From Alteromonas abrolhosensis (GTDB lineage Bacteria; Pseudomonadota; Gammaproteobacteria; Enterobacterales; Alteromonadaceae), in NCBI RefSeq assembly GCF_001953635.1, contig NZ_MEJH01000011.1:1-64000 (forward strand): DNA of 64,000 nucleotides, in the 5' to 3' direction. The translations under genes were made by a program, and so were the position numbers. Of this stretch, positions 8,017 to 18,837 are shown piece after piece. Below the pieces are notes generated by a model. It searched no databases and was not told the DNA's origin. It saw nothing but the letters and a program-made list of their open reading frames with translations. Within the stretch, counting starts at the first letter, position 1; the number at the start of each line of letters is the position of its first letter.

Positions 8017-10383
8017 TTAAAGAGTAAGTGATTGAGAAGAGTAACTAATCGACACTGGTGTACTTTCGTTATTTCCCATACCACCTGATGCTGAAAATCT
8101 ACCCCACTGCTCAGGATACAGTGTTTCTAAATCAAGCTTCTTGTAGAAATTTAATCGTGGCAATATGAAGTCGGCATATGGGTTTTGCTCATCCCAATAC
8201 AAAATGAAATTTTCGATAACCATCATACGCCCGTCTTCGGTTTCCCCCAATACGTGCCACTGACGTTTTCTTCTAAGCATCCAGTCATCACCACCAATCT
8301 GCCCTTCGATGATTACAACATTATCTACAACCGCCCATTGCCAATTGTATGTGTCATAGTCAGTCGTGAACGATGCTTCTTCTTCGTCACTGTTAGGATA
8401 GATTCTTCCTGCTGTACCATCTTGTAAGAAATAATAGCCGAAAACATCGTTGTAAAGTGGTAACCCGTCTGGTCCGTCATGATCGAAAATGTGAGACAGC
8501 CACGCAACAGGGAGCTCACTAACTAGCTGTGTTGTATCTACAGTGCCTCGAACCTTATGCATATCTACTGAGTACTTTACAGTATTACCTTCATCAGCAA
8601 ATTCCAGTAACGCCAAAAGATAATCATTGTGCTCTTTGAAAGGACTAAGTTTGAAAGTGGTGTCTCCATATTGAAACTGCAGTGCACCTTCGTCAACGGT
8701 CCACATTCCAGTCTCACCTGTTACCAACGTTTCGTAGGTACCGTTTGCATTGAAGGTAAAACTATCAGCAATCATGCCATGACCAGTAATCGTACCGCTC
8801 TCATCAAACGGATGGTCTACAGTCAAAACATCTTGAATATTTAGAACCCAAGGACTATTTGTTACGTCCTCGTTGGTCAGTTGAATGTAGCTGCCGTTGT
8901 GATAAGACATCTCACCTGTTTCGGTTAAAGACGCTTCAAAAGTCTGCGTGTAGCCTCCTGAAGCAGCAGTCAGAGATAGATTATAAGTATTCACCTCTGA
9001 TGCAAAAGCGTTACTGTCGTTGACTGCAACAAGACTAACTTCTGAACTAACTATTCGTCGGGTTAGCTGCCACTGATCAACAAAACCTATACTCTCGAGT
9101 TCAAGTAACTCTGCTTGTGTGTCCTCGTCAAAATGTGCGAGAAGCTCATCTGAAAGGAAAGGATATGTCACAGTTCCAGTAGCATCAGGAAAAGTCAGTT
9201 TAATTTTGCCGTTTTCAATTTCCCAACTGAAGGCATCTACAATATTGTTTGCAGATCTATTTGATGACGTTAAAACGCCATTGCCTTCAGGGTTGAACGT
9301 TAATACTTTTTCCCCTTTGACCGCCTGAAAATTTCCTCCGTCATAAATAACAAACTCGCTGCCTGCGACGTCCGCGTTGGTATAGGAAATTTTTAATGTC
9401 TCATCTTCTAGGGTTTCTGCTCGAGCGGTATTAACTGCCTCTATGTAAGACTCAGAGAAGGAACCGTCCTCTTCTATTAAGCCCAAACCATCTAAATATT
9501 CCCTGATACTACCAAGTACATCGTCTTCACTTTGCGTAAAGAAAGTTAGAGTATTAACACCATCATCAAGTGGGAAATCTTCATTATCAGCCAAAAGTTT
9601 TATGAAACTTGCCAAACCAATCACTTCGTCAAAATCGACTTGAGTCGCGAATACGTTGAAGTTCTCGTCTCCTCCTTCTGCGAGGTATTGATCATAAAGC
9701 ACAGCTTTGGCGGTACTGATGTGGGTAATTTTACTGTCAGGTAAAAGTTCATCGGTCAACTCTGAAGTTTGATTCTCAGACGCAACAGACAATAAATCAG
9801 TGAAATCTCCTACGCGAGACATCAAACTAACATGGCTTTGAGCCTCTACCCCCATGGCGTTCAGTACAAGATTACCCGGATCAGCACTAACTTTTATTGG
9901 TAGAGAGTACTCTCCCGACGCGTCTGCAGTTACAGTTGCTAAAACTTCACCATCGTTATTCGTAGCTGTTACTGTACTATTAGACAAAGGCGCATCTGTT
10001 GCTATTCCCGCAATAGTAATTTGCTGTTCATTTGTAATAGTTACGGACGAACTAACCGTTCTTTCTCCGTCTGTTACGTCGTAAGAAAAGGTAATTTCTC
10101 CCATAGCTTGAGCTGTCGGCGAATAAACTAATGCATTATCAACAATTGTGACGTCACCAGTGCTTGGCGTACCTACAGCTGAAATAGTTAACGTGTCACC
10201 GTCTGGATCAGAATCATTCGCTAAAACATCAATTGTGATGCTTTCACCATTAAGGGTTGAAGCTGTGTCAGCTGTGAGAACGGGAGATTCATTAAGATCG
10301 GGAGTTTCATTTTTGTTGTCAGAACCGCCACACGCGGCAAGGAAGGTTGCACTTACTATAAGCGCAATTAGGCTTTTTTTCAT
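8017..10383 (-). CDS. Large Ig-like domain lipoprotein
   Basis: 788 residues. The signal peptide ends in a lipobox (FLAAC followed by GGSDNKN), giving a lipidated N-terminal cysteine at position 18. Residues about 35-115 form one bacterial Ig-like/cadherin-like repeat with the typical VLANDSDPDGDTLTIS calcium-site sequence. The remaining 670 residues have no motif I recognise, are acidic, and contain recurrent beta-strand-like patterns. The start has AGGGA about 8 nt upstream. Predicted outer-membrane-anchored surface protein; function unknown. Confidence 0.82.
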   Translation of the reverse strand: MKKSLIALIVSATFLAACGGSDNKNETPDLNESPVLTADTASTLNGESITIDVLANDSDPDGDTLTISAVGTPSTGDVTIVDNALVYSPTAQAMGEITFSYDVTDGERTVSSSVTITNEQQITIAGIATDAPLSNSTVTATNNDGEVLATVTADASGEYSLPIKVSADPGNLVLNAMGVEAQSHVSLMSRVGDFTDLLSVASENQTSELTDELLPDSKITHISTAKAVLYDQYLAEGGDENFNVFATQVDFDEVIGLASFIKLLADNEDFPLDDGVNTLTFFTQSEDDVLGSIREYLDGLGLIEEDGSFSESYIEAVNTARAETLEDETLKISYTNADVAGSEFVIYDGGNFQAVKGEKVLTFNPEGNGVLTSSNRSANNIVDAFSWEIENGKIKLTFPDATGTVTYPFLSDELLAHFDEDTQAELLELESIGFVDQWQLTRRIVSSEVSLVAVNDSNAFASEVNTYNLSLTAASGGYTQTFEASLTETGEMSYHNGSYIQLTNEDVTNSPWVLNIQDVLTVDHPFDESGTITGHGMIADSFTFNANGTYETLVTGETGMWTVDEGALQFQYGDTTFKLSPFKEHNDYLLALLEFADEGNTVKYSVDMHKVRGTVDTTQLVSELPVAWLSHIFDHDGPDGLPLYNDVFGYYFLQDGTAGRIYPNSDEEEASFTTDYDTYNWQWAVVDNVVIIEGQIGGDDWMLRRKRQWHVLGETEDGRMMVIENFILYWDEQNPYADFILPRLNFYKKLDLETLYPEQWGRFSASGGMGNNESTPVSISYSSQSLTL

Positions 10384-10726
10384 TTTTAATGTCCCTATTT
10401 TTTATTGAATTTTTTGCGACTTTATTAAAGATTTTTTTCTACCTTAAATCAATGCTCCGCTCATTTGTAGTTAGACTTTTGGATAAACCGCCCAACTAAA
10501 GGTTTAATGTCTTAGACTTGTTCATCTAGCGATACCGACCTCTAGCACCAATACTAGAACTATGAGAATCAACTTTTTCTTCTGCATTTTCGAAAGAGAA
10601 GACAACGTTGATAAGTACTTCAGTTGCCCAGCTAAAATAGCGCCACTAAAGCATTCGCACGTTTAAATATCTAAATAACTTAGTATACTGAGCCGAGAAA
10701 AAGCATACCAAAATCAAGGAACGCTA
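10384..10726. other. Divergent intergenic region, lipoprotein / manC
   Basis: 343 nt, A/T-rich, between divergent genes. AAGGA lies 6 nt before the manC ATG, and a TATACT hexamer (10684-10689) could serve as a -10 for manC, but no matching -35 is evident. I see no gene, repeat copy or strong hairpin. Confidence 0.4.
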
Positions 10727-12133
10727 ATGAAGCCAGTTATTCTTGCAGGCGGTACTGGAAGCCGCTTATGGCCAAAGTCTCGCGCCGCTTTACCAAAACA
10801 GTTTCTATCTCTTACTTCTAATAAGACGATGATTCAAGATACTGTGCTAAGACTTAATGGCATAGAGTCTCTGCCCCCATCTATTATCTGCAATGAGGAA
10901 CACCGCTTTCTAGTTGCAGAGCAAATGCGCCAAATAAATGTGGTCAATAGCGATATTCTTTTAGAGCCTGTTGGGCGTAATACTGCTCCGGCCATTGCGC
11001 TTGCGGCATTCCAAGCGTGCGAAGATGGAGATGACCCAGTTCTTCTAGTGTTAGCTGCAGACCATTTGATAAAAGATAGCAATACATTCCGTACAAAAAT
11101 AAAAGAAGCACAGGCTTTAGCTGAGCAGGGCAAGCTTGTCACATTCGGCATTGTTCCCACGCAGCCTCATACTGGCTATGGCTATATAAAAGCTGGAAGT
11201 AAGCTAAATATTGGCTTTGATGTAAGTGAGTTTGTTGAGAAACCAGACATGCCAACCGCAGCCAAATACGTTAGTTCTGGCGAGTATTTTTGGAACAGCG
11301 GCATGTTTATGTTTAAAGCCAGTGTATTTCTTAGAGCGCTAGAGACACACGCGCCAGATATATATTCAGTATGTGAAAAGGCGATTGAAAAGACGGAAAA
11401 GGATCTCGACTTTGTTCGAATAGACAAGGACATCTTTTCTTCCTGCCCCAGTGATTCCATCGACTATGCAGTAATGGAGAAAACTTCCGAAGCCGCAATG
11501 GTAACGCTAGACGCTGGTTGGTCAGATGTAGGAAGCTGGTCATCTCTTTGGGAAACGGGAGAGAAAGACGCAAATGGCAATGTGTCTGTCGGAGATACAT
11601 TATTAGAGGGTACTACTAACAGCTATGTGAACGCCGAACACAGCCTAGTCGCCGTTATTGGTTTAGAAGATGTTGTTGTAGTTGAAACCAAAGATGCCGT
11701 TATGGTGGCGAATAAAAAGGATGCTGAACACATTAAGACGGTGGTGAACCGACTAAAAGCAGAAAAGCGCCCTGAATTTGAGTTCCACCGCGAAGTTTTC
11801 AGGCCTTGGGGCAGTTACGACTCAATAGACAACGGTGAACGTTTCAAAGTTAAGCGTATTACCGTAAAGCCCGGTGAAAAATTATCGGTTCAAATGCACC
11901 ATCACAGAGCTGAGCATTGGGTAGTAGTATCTGGAACCGCTAACGTCACAATAGGTGAAGAAACGCAGATGCTCACAGAAAACGAGTCAGTTTATATTCC
12001 TATTGGTGCGGTACATGCCTTAGAGAACCCTGGGAAAATTCCACTAGAGCTAATTGAAGTGCAATCAGGCGCCTACCTAGGAGAGGATGACATTGTTCGC
12101 TTTTCTGACAGGTATGGACGGTCTGATAAATAA
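10727..12133 (+). CDS. manC: Mannose-1-phosphate guanylyltransferase / mannose-6-phosphate isomerase
   Basis: 468 residues, the normal length for bifunctional type II PMI/GMP enzymes. The nucleotidyltransferase signature [11 protein letters not shown] lies at residues 8-18 and the C-terminal cupin/isomerase part reads [19 protein letters not shown] and [17 protein letters not shown] (about 360-405). It makes GDP-mannose from mannose-1-phosphate, and may make mannose-6-phosphate from fructose-6-phosphate. It is the left-most gene of the glycan island and has its own terminator. GDP-mannose would feed mannose-type residues; no GDP-mannose dehydratase is present in the window. Confidence 0.95.
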   Translation: MKPVILAGGTGSRLWPKSRAALPKQFLSLTSNKTMIQDTVLRLNGIESLPPSIICNEEHRFLVAEQMRQINVVNSDILLEPVGRNTAPAIALAAFQACEDGDDPVLLVLAADHLIKDSNTFRTKIKEAQALAEQGKLVTFGIVPTQPHTGYGYIKAGSKLNIGFDVSEFVEKPDMPTAAKYVSSGEYFWNSGMFMFKASVFLRALETHAPDIYSVCEKAIEKTEKDLDFVRIDKDIFSSCPSDSIDYAVMEKTSEAAMVTLDAGWSDVGSWSSLWETGEKDANGNVSVGDTLLEGTTNSYVNAEHSLVAVIGLEDVVVVETKDAVMVANKKDAEHIKTVVNRLKAEKRPEFEFHREVFRPWGSYDSIDNGERFKVKRITVKPGEKLSVQMHHHRAEHWVVVSGTANVTIGEETQMLTENESVYIPIGAVHALENPGKIPLELIEVQSGAYLGEDDIVRFSDRYGRSDK

Positions 12134-12154
12134 TATCAATCACTAAAAACGAAC

Positions 12155-12182
12155 AAAGGCCAGATTATAAATCTGGCCTTTT
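12155..12182 (+). terminator. Intrinsic terminator after manC
   Basis: Stem AAAGGCCAGATT / ATCTGGCCTTT with loop ATAA, then TTTTG. It is bidirectional in sequence and may also stop leftward transcripts leaving ugd. Confidence 0.9.
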
Positions 12183-12189
12183 GTATTTT

Positions 12190-12216
12190 ATGGGGGAGAA
12201 AAGTACTCTGACCCCA
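12190..12216 (-). repeat. Dispersed repeat, copy D, in hairpin form
   Basis: The minus strand reads GGGGTCAGAGTACTTTTC (one base differs from the other copies: ACTTTT for ACATTTT). It is bounded by ATGGGG and CCCCAT, giving a stem-loop with inner AGA/TCT pairs. It lies between the manC terminator and the end of ugd. Confidence 0.82.
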
Positions 12217-12225
12217 TAGTTGAAT

Positions 12226-13413
12226 TTAGTCTGCGTTGAAAAGATCGCGGCTATAGACCTTATCTAACACATCTTCGATATCATTTGTTACGCGGTTAGC
12301 TACGATGACATCGGAAATTTTCTTGAACTCTTCTAAATCATTTACGACGCGAGAACGGAAAAACTCTTCTTCTTTAAGTACCGGCTCGTAAACTACCACT
12401 TCGATACCTTTTGCTTTGATACGCTTCATAATGCCCTGAATAGCACTTGCGCGGAAGTTGTCTGAACCTGACTTCATTATGAGGCGATAGATACCCACAA
12501 TTTTAGGCTGGCGGCTAACAATTGAATCAGCAATGAAGTCTTTACGCGTACGGTTCGCATCAACAATTGCCTGAATCATGTTATTAGGCACTTCACTGTA
12601 GTTAGCAAGTAATTGCTTAGTATCTTTAGGTAAGCAATAACCACCATAACCAAAGCTTGGGTTGTTGTAATGATTACCAATACGTGGGTCTAGACCGACA
12701 CCTTCGATGATTTGTTTAGTATCTAAGCCATTACGTTCTGCATAACTATCAAGCTCGTTAAAGTAAGCAACGCGCATTGCTAAGTATGTGTTAGCAAATA
12801 GCTTAATGGCTTCTGCTTCAGTACTGTCGGTAAATAAGATATCAATATTTTCCTTTATTGCACCTTGCTGTAAAAGCTTCGCGAAAACTTCTGCGCGCTC
12901 ACTACGCTCCCCGACAATGATACGGCTTGGATGTAGGTTGTCATACAGTGCTTTACCTTCTCGCAAGAACTCCGGAGAAAAGATAATATTGTCAGAACCG
13001 AAGCGTGCTTTTGCGTCCTTTGTGAAACCTACAGGCACAGTAGACTTAATAATCATCACTGCATCAGGGTTTATTTCCATGACTGTTTTGATAACCGATT
13101 CTACACTACCCGTATTGAAGTAATTTGTTTGCGGGTCGTAGTCAGTTGGTGTAGCAATTACTACGTAGTCAGCATCTTTGTATGCTAGTTGCGCATCCAA
13201 TGTAGCTTCAAGGTTCAATTCTTTTGTCGAAAGATATTCCGATATCTCTTTGTCTTCAATTGGAGACTTTTTGTTATTCAGCATCTCGACTTTTTCGGGA
13301 ACCAAGTCGACAGCTTTCACTTCATTGTGCTGCGCAAGTAGCACCGCATTAGAAAGCCCTACATAGCCTGTTCCGGCAACCGCTATTTTAAGCTTCTGCA
13401 TCGTACTATCCAT
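12226..13413 (-). CDS. ugd: UDP-glucose 6-dehydrogenase
   Basis: 395 residues. The N-terminal Rossmann motif [14 protein letters not shown] (about 12-25) binds NAD, and the active-site cysteine lies in [15 protein letters not shown] (about 265). The enzyme oxidises UDP-glucose twice to UDP-glucuronate. The short form without insertions resembles the E. coli Ugd type. GGAG lies 9 nt before the chosen ATG. It is downstream of a GT2 gene on the same strand. UDP-glucuronate is a precursor for acidic sugars in the glycan built by the neighbouring genes. Confidence 0.95.
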   Translation of the reverse strand: MDSTMQKLKIAVAGTGYVGLSNAVLLAQHNEVKAVDLVPEKVEMLNNKKSPIEDKEISEYLSTKELNLEATLDAQLAYKDADYVVIATPTDYDPQTNYFNTGSVESVIKTVMEINPDAVMIIKSTVPVGFTKDAKARFGSDNIIFSPEFLREGKALYDNLHPSRIIVGERSERAEVFAKLLQQGAIKENIDILFTDSTEAEAIKLFANTYLAMRVAYFNELDSYAERNGLDTKQIIEGVGLDPRIGNHYNNPSFGYGGYCLPKDTKQLLANYSEVPNNMIQAIVDANRTRKDFIADSIVSRQPKIVGIYRLIMKSGSDNFRASAIQGIMKRIKAKGIEVVVYEPVLKEEEFFRSRVVNDLEEFKKISDVIVANRVTNDIEDVLDKVYSRDLFNAD

Positions 13414-13571
13414 TTAACTTTTCTCCAATTTTATACGATTTAATTTCTGCAACTAACTAATTAATTTTTGCATAACAATTTTAAACAAAAATGAAATACA
13501 TTATTTTACGTAATTTTCGATTATCAACTAACTAGTATCGCTTCAAATCCACTATGCATAATATGCGCCGC

Positions 13572-15251
13572 TTATGAGTTACTAAGCTCATCGTTACTTT
13601 TTATTGAGAAGTTCTCTTTTTTAAGGGTCAAGTGTGGGCTATAAAAGGGGTCATTATTTATTACTCGAGACCATTTGGTTTGTAAATAGGTTAACTCTTT
13701 ATTAAATCTAGCCGCCTTCTCTGGAGAAATATCTAACCCTCTGCTCACCGACTCGTGATGATATAGCTCTGCTTCTGCACAATAGATATTGTTAACACCT
13801 AGCTCCTTCACTCTTAAACAAAAGTCCACATCATTAAACGCAACAGACAAATCATTCTCGTTTAGCCCTGCCACAGCCTCAAAGTGCTCACGTTTTACCA
13901 ACAAACAAGCTGCTGTAACAGCACTGAAATTATTGGTAGCCGCTATTCTCTTTAGATAGCCTGAATAGTGCCTAGGAAAATTTTTATGCGCGTGCCCAGC
14001 ACCACCACCATACCCTAAAACTACTCCAGCATGTTGAATACGCGTATCAGAATAAAGCAGCTTTGCACCAACGCAGCCAACACTTTCACGCTGAACGTGC
14101 CCAACCATATAGGTTAACCATTCTGGTGTTATTACTTCAATGTCATTATTGATAAGGCCAATAACACTTCCTTTAGCGTGCTTTACGCCAAAATTATTTA
14201 TTGCTGAATAGTTGAAAGGTTGTGGATATTTGAGCACAGAAACTTTCTCTAAACTATTCAGATACTCGAAGTAGGTTACACTCTCCTCTTCATCAGAGCC
14301 GTTATCTATAAGTAAGATTTCAAAGTTTTGGTAAGTTGTTTTCTCTAGAATAGATTCCACACAAGCTTGAACCAGGGCTCGTCCGTTCTTGGTAGGAATA
14401 ATTAAACTAATAAACGGGTTTGTATTTTTCCAAAGCAAACGGTTTAACATATGCTGTTCGTCGAAAAAAACAGAAACATCGTAGTGCTTCTCTAGTTCTC
14501 TCCTAACAGTTTTCACGGCTCTTTCGTTATTTCCACATGGATGATTAACGTGCAGCAGGATGTTCGGAATGTGGCCTATGCTCAGGTTTGGGATTAAAAG
14601 AGTCGCTCGGGTGATAACTTCTGCTATGCTTGACTCAGCTGTTACTTCTACGGATTTAAGCAATGCTGTTTCGATCATCACACCACTATCAATGTAGGCT
14701 GTAGAAAAATGCAGCTCTGGGCTCCATTCAGGTAAAAACCGTGGATTTGACCTTTCCCCAAGCTCATTAACCAGATCGGTATCACAATACACCATATTGT
14801 GACCCTTTAATGCTTCTAACAACTCAATAATGGCAGTGGGCGATAAGGTATCACCATTGTTAAGTAGTAAGGTAGGCAGTGTATTGTCTAACTCGCCAAG
14901 AATCTCTGTACTAGTTGAGCCAACTTCTGAACCTAGCATCAATACTTTGTGTGCTCCAAGTGAAGTTAAGTTTGCTAACGTTTTATCACTGCACTCCCCA
15001 CCAAAAATAACTGCTTGCCAGTCCAACTTTTTTGTAGATTTTTGTTTTGATGCCTTCACATCCCGCTTTAACCACTGGTTATATAATTGTTGAGTTTGCT
15101 TTGGCGTGGGGGCGTCGAAAAACAACCCTGACCGACGAACTGAGCTAATGTAGAAGCTAGTTAAGCGTTCATTTTGTTTAAGCTTATCTTTCAGAGTTTT
15201 AGGAATTAATTGAAGAGCGGCGCGAACAGACCGCATTGCTATTTTTTTCAT
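13572..15251 (-). CDS. Family 2 glycosyltransferase
   Basis: 559 residues. The first 260 hold a poorly defined domain with an acidic NDTD-like stretch (MVYCDTDLV, about 172), and residues about 275-500 form a GT-A type GT2 domain: PFISLIIPTKNGRALV, IDNGSDEEE, the NND metal-binding motif (INNDIEVI) and later FSAVTAACLLVKREHF and FNDVDFCLRV. This layout is typical of rhamnosyltransferase-like GT2 proteins. The same core block (FSAVTAAC) recurs in the protein at 29264-32302. The gene stands between the rfb operon terminator and ugd. Donor and acceptor are unknown; dTDP-rhamnose is plausible by context. Confidence 0.88.
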   Translation of the reverse strand: MKKIAMRSVRAALQLIPKTLKDKLKQNERLTSFYISSVRRSGLFFDAPTPKQTQQLYNQWLKRDVKASKQKSTKKLDWQAVIFGGECSDKTLANLTSLGAHKVLMLGSEVGSTSTEILGELDNTLPTLLLNNGDTLSPTAIIELLEALKGHNMVYCDTDLVNELGERSNPRFLPEWSPELHFSTAYIDSGVMIETALLKSVEVTAESSIAEVITRATLLIPNLSIGHIPNILLHVNHPCGNNERAVKTVRRELEKHYDVSVFFDEQHMLNRLLWKNTNPFISLIIPTKNGRALVQACVESILEKTTYQNFEILLIDNGSDEEESVTYFEYLNSLEKVSVLKYPQPFNYSAINNFGVKHAKGSVIGLINNDIEVITPEWLTYMVGHVQRESVGCVGAKLLYSDTRIQHAGVVLGYGGGAGHAHKNFPRHYSGYLKRIAATNNFSAVTAACLLVKREHFEAVAGLNENDLSVAFNDVDFCLRVKELGVNNIYCAEAELYHHESVSRGLDISPEKAARFNKELTYLQTKWSRVINNDPFYSPHLTLKKENFSIKSNDELSNS

Positions 15252-15279
15252 GTAGACGATTTAGGCCTTAAAAATAAAG

Positions 15280-15305
15280 AAAGCCGCTTTATATAAAGCG
15301 GCTTT
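15280..15305 (-). terminator. Intrinsic terminator after the rfb operon
   Basis: Perfect 11-bp stem AAAGCCGCTTT / AAAGCGGCTTT, with T-rich flanks on both strands. It lies 32 nt beyond the rfbB stop and just before the GT2 gene at 13572-15251. Confidence 0.9.
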
Positions 15306-15336
15306 TTAGTTTAACACTTGTAAACTTGTAACGGTA

Positions 15337-16419
15337 TTAGCTACCAGTCCCTAAGCGTTCACCTTGATAGCTTCCATCTAATACCGCTTTCCACCAGCCT
15401 TCGTTCGCCAAATACCATTCAACAGTTTTACGAATACCGCTTTCGAAAGTTTCTTGAGGTTTCCACCCTAATTCACGCTCAATTTTACTAGCATCAATGG
15501 CATAGCGCATATCGTGGCCAGGGCGGTCTTGCACATAAGTAATTTGATCTGCGTATTTAGTCTCTTTTGGCTTAACTTCATCCAAGATTGAGCAAATAGT
15601 TTGCACCACTTCAATGTTCTGCTTTTCGTTGTGGCCACCAATATTATAGGTTTCACCAATCTCACCATTAAGCGCGACCACCACCAATGCACGTGCGTGG
15701 TCTTCAACATACAACCAATCGCGAATTTGATTACCTTTACCATATACAGGAAGTGGCTTTCCAGCTAGCGCATTTAGAATAACCAACGGAATAAGCTTCT
15801 CTGGGAAGTGATACGGCCCGTAGTTATTCGAGCAGTTAGTAACTAGTGTGGGTAACTTATATGTACGAAGCCACGAACGCACTAGCTGATCTGAGCTCGC
15901 TTTACTTGCTGAATACGGGGAGCTAGGTGCATAAGGGGTAGTTTCTGTAAAGAGTGGAAGCTCTGTTCCTGGTGCAACCTCATCTGGGTGAGGAAGGTCA
16001 CCATATACTTCATCGGTAGAGATATGATGGAACTTAAAGCCTGCTTTCTTATCGCCTTCTAGTGCAGACCAATACGCTCTTGCTTGTTCAAGTAAGGTGT
16101 ACGTGCCAACTACATTAGTCTGAATAAATTCGCCTGGGCCGTCGATAGAACGGTCTACATGTGACTCGGCCGCTAAGTGCATAATAATATCGGGCTTGTG
16201 CGTGTTGAACACGCGCTTTACTTCTTCAGCATCACAAATATCAACATGCTCAAAGCTATAGCGGTCGCTATTTGAAACTGATGTTAATGACTCTAAATTG
16301 CCCGCATAGGTCAATTTATCCAAATTGACTACAGTATGGTCTGTATCGTTTATAAGATGGCGTACTACTGCAGAGCCAATGAATCCTGCACCACCTGTTA
16401 CTAAAATTGTTTTACTCAT
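15337..16419 (-). CDS. rfbB: dTDP-glucose 4,6-dehydratase
   Basis: 360 residues, full length. NAD-binding [15 protein letters not shown] at the N terminus, catalytic [10 protein letters not shown] (about 135) and YSASKASSD (about 170). It converts dTDP-glucose to dTDP-4-keto-6-deoxyglucose, the branch point both for dTDP-rhamnose (RfbC/RfbD) and for dTDP-4-amino or 3-amino sugars (the aminotransferase at 19480). Last gene of a seven-gene leftward operon ending at the 15280 terminator. Confidence 0.97.
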   Translation of the reverse strand: MSKTILVTGGAGFIGSAVVRHLINDTDHTVVNLDKLTYAGNLESLTSVSNSDRYSFEHVDICDAEEVKRVFNTHKPDIIMHLAAESHVDRSIDGPGEFIQTNVVGTYTLLEQARAYWSALEGDKKAGFKFHHISTDEVYGDLPHPDEVAPGTELPLFTETTPYAPSSPYSASKASSDQLVRSWLRTYKLPTLVTNCSNNYGPYHFPEKLIPLVILNALAGKPLPVYGKGNQIRDWLYVEDHARALVVVALNGEIGETYNIGGHNEKQNIEVVQTICSILDEVKPKETKYADQITYVQDRPGHDMRYAIDASKIERELGWKPQETFESGIRKTVEWYLANEGWWKAVLDGSYQGERLGTGS

Positions 16420-16458
16420 TTTTTATTAACCAAAATAATATAATTGTGTTCGTGCCAT

Positions 16459-17328
16459 CTAGGCCTTCAATTCATCGAGCATAATGGACAACTGCTTTCG
16501 CCAGTGAGTGGGCTTGCACGAAGCAAATGCTTCGCGTGCAGTTTGTTTATCCAACACGCTATAGTGCGGGCGCTTCGCTGGGGTTGGGTACTGGCTAGAA
16601 GGAATTGGTAATACTGTAATAGCACTACTGAGTAACCCTTTTGCAATTCCAAGCTCTTGAATAGCCATAGCAAAATCGTACCAGCTTGCTACGCCCTCGT
16701 CGGTCCAATGATAGACACCCACTGCTTTATTTTCAGCAGCCGATACACACACTTCGGCCAACCCTTTAGCCCAGGTAGGTGTACCAATTTGATCGTCTAT
16801 AACAGAAAGCTGTGGTTTATCTGCCATTAGGCGCAGCATGGTTTTCACAAAGTTATTGCCATGAGATGAATAAACCCAAGCGGTTCGAATTAAGCAGCTA
16901 GCCTCTGGTAAAATTTCAAGCAGGGCTTTTTCACCTTCTGCTTTTGATTTGCCATATGCACCTTGAGGTTCAATAGGGTCGTCTGTTAAATAAGGCGAAC
17001 CTTTGTGACCGTTAAACACATAGTCGGTCGACACATGCACCATAAAAACGCCACGTGCTTTACAGAAAGTTGCCAAATTCTTAACGGCAATGGCATTAAT
17101 GGCATTACACGCTTCAGTGTCTTCTTCAGCTTTATCAACAGCGGTGTACGCTGACGCGTTAATCAAAACATCTGGTGATAGAGGGGCTAAAGAAGCTTCA
17201 ATGATATCGCTATTTGTAATATCAATATCATCGCGCCCCAGCAGTGTAACTTGATGATCGCTATTTTTTAGTTCACGAGAAAGCTCAAATGCTAGCTGAC
17301 CAGACTTGCCTATAATTATAATATTCAT
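16459..17328 (-). CDS. rfbD: dTDP-4-dehydrorhamnose reductase
   Basis: 289 residues. N-terminal GKSGQLAFELS nucleotide-binding loop, catalytic AYGKSKAEGE (YxxxK) and the TDEGVASWYDFA block of the family. It performs the final NAD(P)H-dependent step to dTDP-L-rhamnose. It lies 39 nt upstream of rfbB. The gene order within the operon (A-C-D-B) is unusual compared with the common B-D-A-C. Confidence 0.96.
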   Translation of the reverse strand: MNIIIIGKSGQLAFELSRELKNSDHQVTLLGRDDIDITNSDIIEASLAPLSPDVLINASAYTAVDKAEEDTEACNAINAIAVKNLATFCKARGVFMVHVSTDYVFNGHKGSPYLTDDPIEPQGAYGKSKAEGEKALLEILPEASCLIRTAWVYSSHGNNFVKTMLRLMADKPQLSVIDDQIGTPTWAKGLAEVCVSAAENKAVGVYHWTDEGVASWYDFAMAIQELGIAKGLLSSAITVLPIPSSQYPTPAKRPHYSVLDKQTAREAFASCKPTHWRKQLSIMLDELKA

Positions 17329-17363
17329 TAATTGCTATTACCCAAAAAAAGCCCCAATAACAA

Positions 17364-17909
17364 TTAGAATGTGGGAGCGTCTACAAATGCTAAACCCGCT
17401 TCGTCCTTACCAGACAGCGAAGGTTTCTCACCGTTTACCAACGGCCAAGCGATATTTAATGTAGGATCGTCATACTTAACCGACACCTCAGACTCTGGGT
17501 GGTAGTAATCAGTACACTTGTACACGAACTCTGCTGATTCACTGGTGACATAAAAGCCATGCGCAAATCCGGCAGGCACCCAAAGCTGGCGCTTGTTTTC
17601 GGCAGAAAGTATTACCCCAACCCATTTGCCATAAGTTGGTGAGTCTTTGCGCATATCTACGGCTACATCGTACACTTCGCCGCTAACCACTCGTACTAAC
17701 TTACCTTGGGTTTGCTCCATTTGGTAATGAAGGCCACGAAGAATACCTTGGCGTGATTTAGAATGGTTATCTTGAACAAAATCTACATCTGCGCATTCTT
17801 TTTTAAACCAATCGGCACGAAAGGTTTCTAGAAAGAAGCCGCGCTCATCGCCAAACACTTTCGGCTCAATAATTTTAACGTCGGGGATATCTGTACTAAT
17901 TGCTTGCAT
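17364..17909 (-). CDS. rfbC: dTDP-4-dehydrorhamnose 3,5-epimerase
   Basis: 181 residues, standard length. Cupin fold with RGFFLETFRADWF, the catalytic His in GILRGLHYQ (about 63) and the conserved QLWVPAGFAHGFYV. It epimerises C3 and C5 of dTDP-4-keto-6-deoxyglucose. It lies between rfbA and rfbD with short spacers. Confidence 0.97.
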   Translation of the reverse strand: MQAISTDIPDVKIIEPKVFGDERGFFLETFRADWFKKECADVDFVQDNHSKSRQGILRGLHYQMEQTQGKLVRVVSGEVYDVAVDMRKDSPTYGKWVGVILSAENKRQLWVPAGFAHGFYVTSESAEFVYKCTDYYHPESEVSVKYDDPTLNIAWPLVNGEKPSLSGKDEAGLAFVDAPTF

Positions 17910-17935
17910 ATAAAAACTTATCCATTTCTTACCAA

Positions 17936-18814
17936 TTATTTTACGCGGTCGTGAATAACTTTAAGCAAGTAATCGCCATAACCACTCTTCTTAAGTGGTG
18001 CTGCTAGCTTTTCAAGTTGTTCAGCGTTGATATAGCCCATTCTGAAAGCGACTTCCTCAGGGCAACATACTTTTAAGCCTTGGCGTTTTTCGATAGCCGC
18101 CACAAAGTTCGCAGCATCGAGCAAAGAATCAAGCGTACCTGTATCCAACCATGCTGAACCACGCCCCATCAATTCGACTTTAAGAGAGCCGTCTTGAAGG
18201 TATAAGTTATTTAGGTCCGTAATTTCAAGCTCGCCACGGTGTGACGGCTTTACTTCTCTCGCGAAGTCCACTACTCGATTATCATAATAATACAAGCCAG
18301 TAACCGCATAGTTCGACTTAGGAGCAACTGGTTTTTCTTCAATGGAAAGTGCATTCCAGTTTTCATCGAAATCTACTACGCCGTAACGTTCTGGATCGTG
18401 AACATGATAACCGAACACTGTAGCTCCATGCTCTTGTTTAAACGCATTTTGCAATGACAGTTTTAAGTCGTGACCATAATATATGTTATCACCAAGCACT
18501 AATGAACAACTGTCGTTTCCAATGAAGTCTTCGCCAATTAAAAATGCTTGAGCCAAACCATCTGGTGATGGTTGCACTGCATATTGAATATTCATTCCCA
18601 ACGAGGAACCATCACCAATGAGGTCGATAAATCGCTGCTGTTCTTCAGGAGTAGTTATGATAAGAACATCTCGAATACCCGACATCATTAATGTTGTTAG
18701 TGGATAATAAATCATTGGCTTGTCGTAGATTGGCATGAGCTGTTTGCTTACAACTTTAGTCAAGGGATGCAAACGTGTGCCTGAACCACCAGCCAGAATA
18801 ATTCCTTTTCTCAT
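17936..18814 (-). CDS. rfbA: Glucose-1-phosphate thymidylyltransferase
   Basis: 292 residues. Signature [11 protein letters not shown] at residues 8-18, followed by [17 protein letters not shown], diagnostic of RmlA. It forms dTDP-glucose from dTTP and glucose-1-phosphate and is the usual feedback-controlled entry step. It is 23 nt downstream of an acyltransferase gene, linking dTDP-sugar supply to the amino-sugar branch. Confidence 0.97.
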   Translation of the reverse strand: MRKGIILAGGSGTRLHPLTKVVSKQLMPIYDKPMIYYPLTTLMMSGIRDVLIITTPEEQQRFIDLIGDGSSLGMNIQYAVQPSPDGLAQAFLIGEDFIGNDSCSLVLGDNIYYGHDLKLSLQNAFKQEHGATVFGYHVHDPERYGVVDFDENWNALSIEEKPVAPKSNYAVTGLYYYDNRVVDFAREVKPSHRGELEITDLNNLYLQDGSLKVELMGRGSAWLDTGTLDSLLDAANFVAAIEKRQGLKVCCPEEVAFRMGYINAEQLEKLAAPLKKSGYGDYLLKVIHDRVK

Positions 18815-18837
18815 TATAAATTACCTATTTTTGTATC

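Noticed and set aside
8325..8519. Leftward frame inside the Ig-like lipoprotein gene
   Set aside because: Out-of-frame overlap with a continuous 788-codon gene; no independent support.
12190..12216. Repeat copy D as part of the manC terminator
   Set aside because: The terminator stem at 12155-12182 is complete by itself and copy D matches the other three repeat copies instead.
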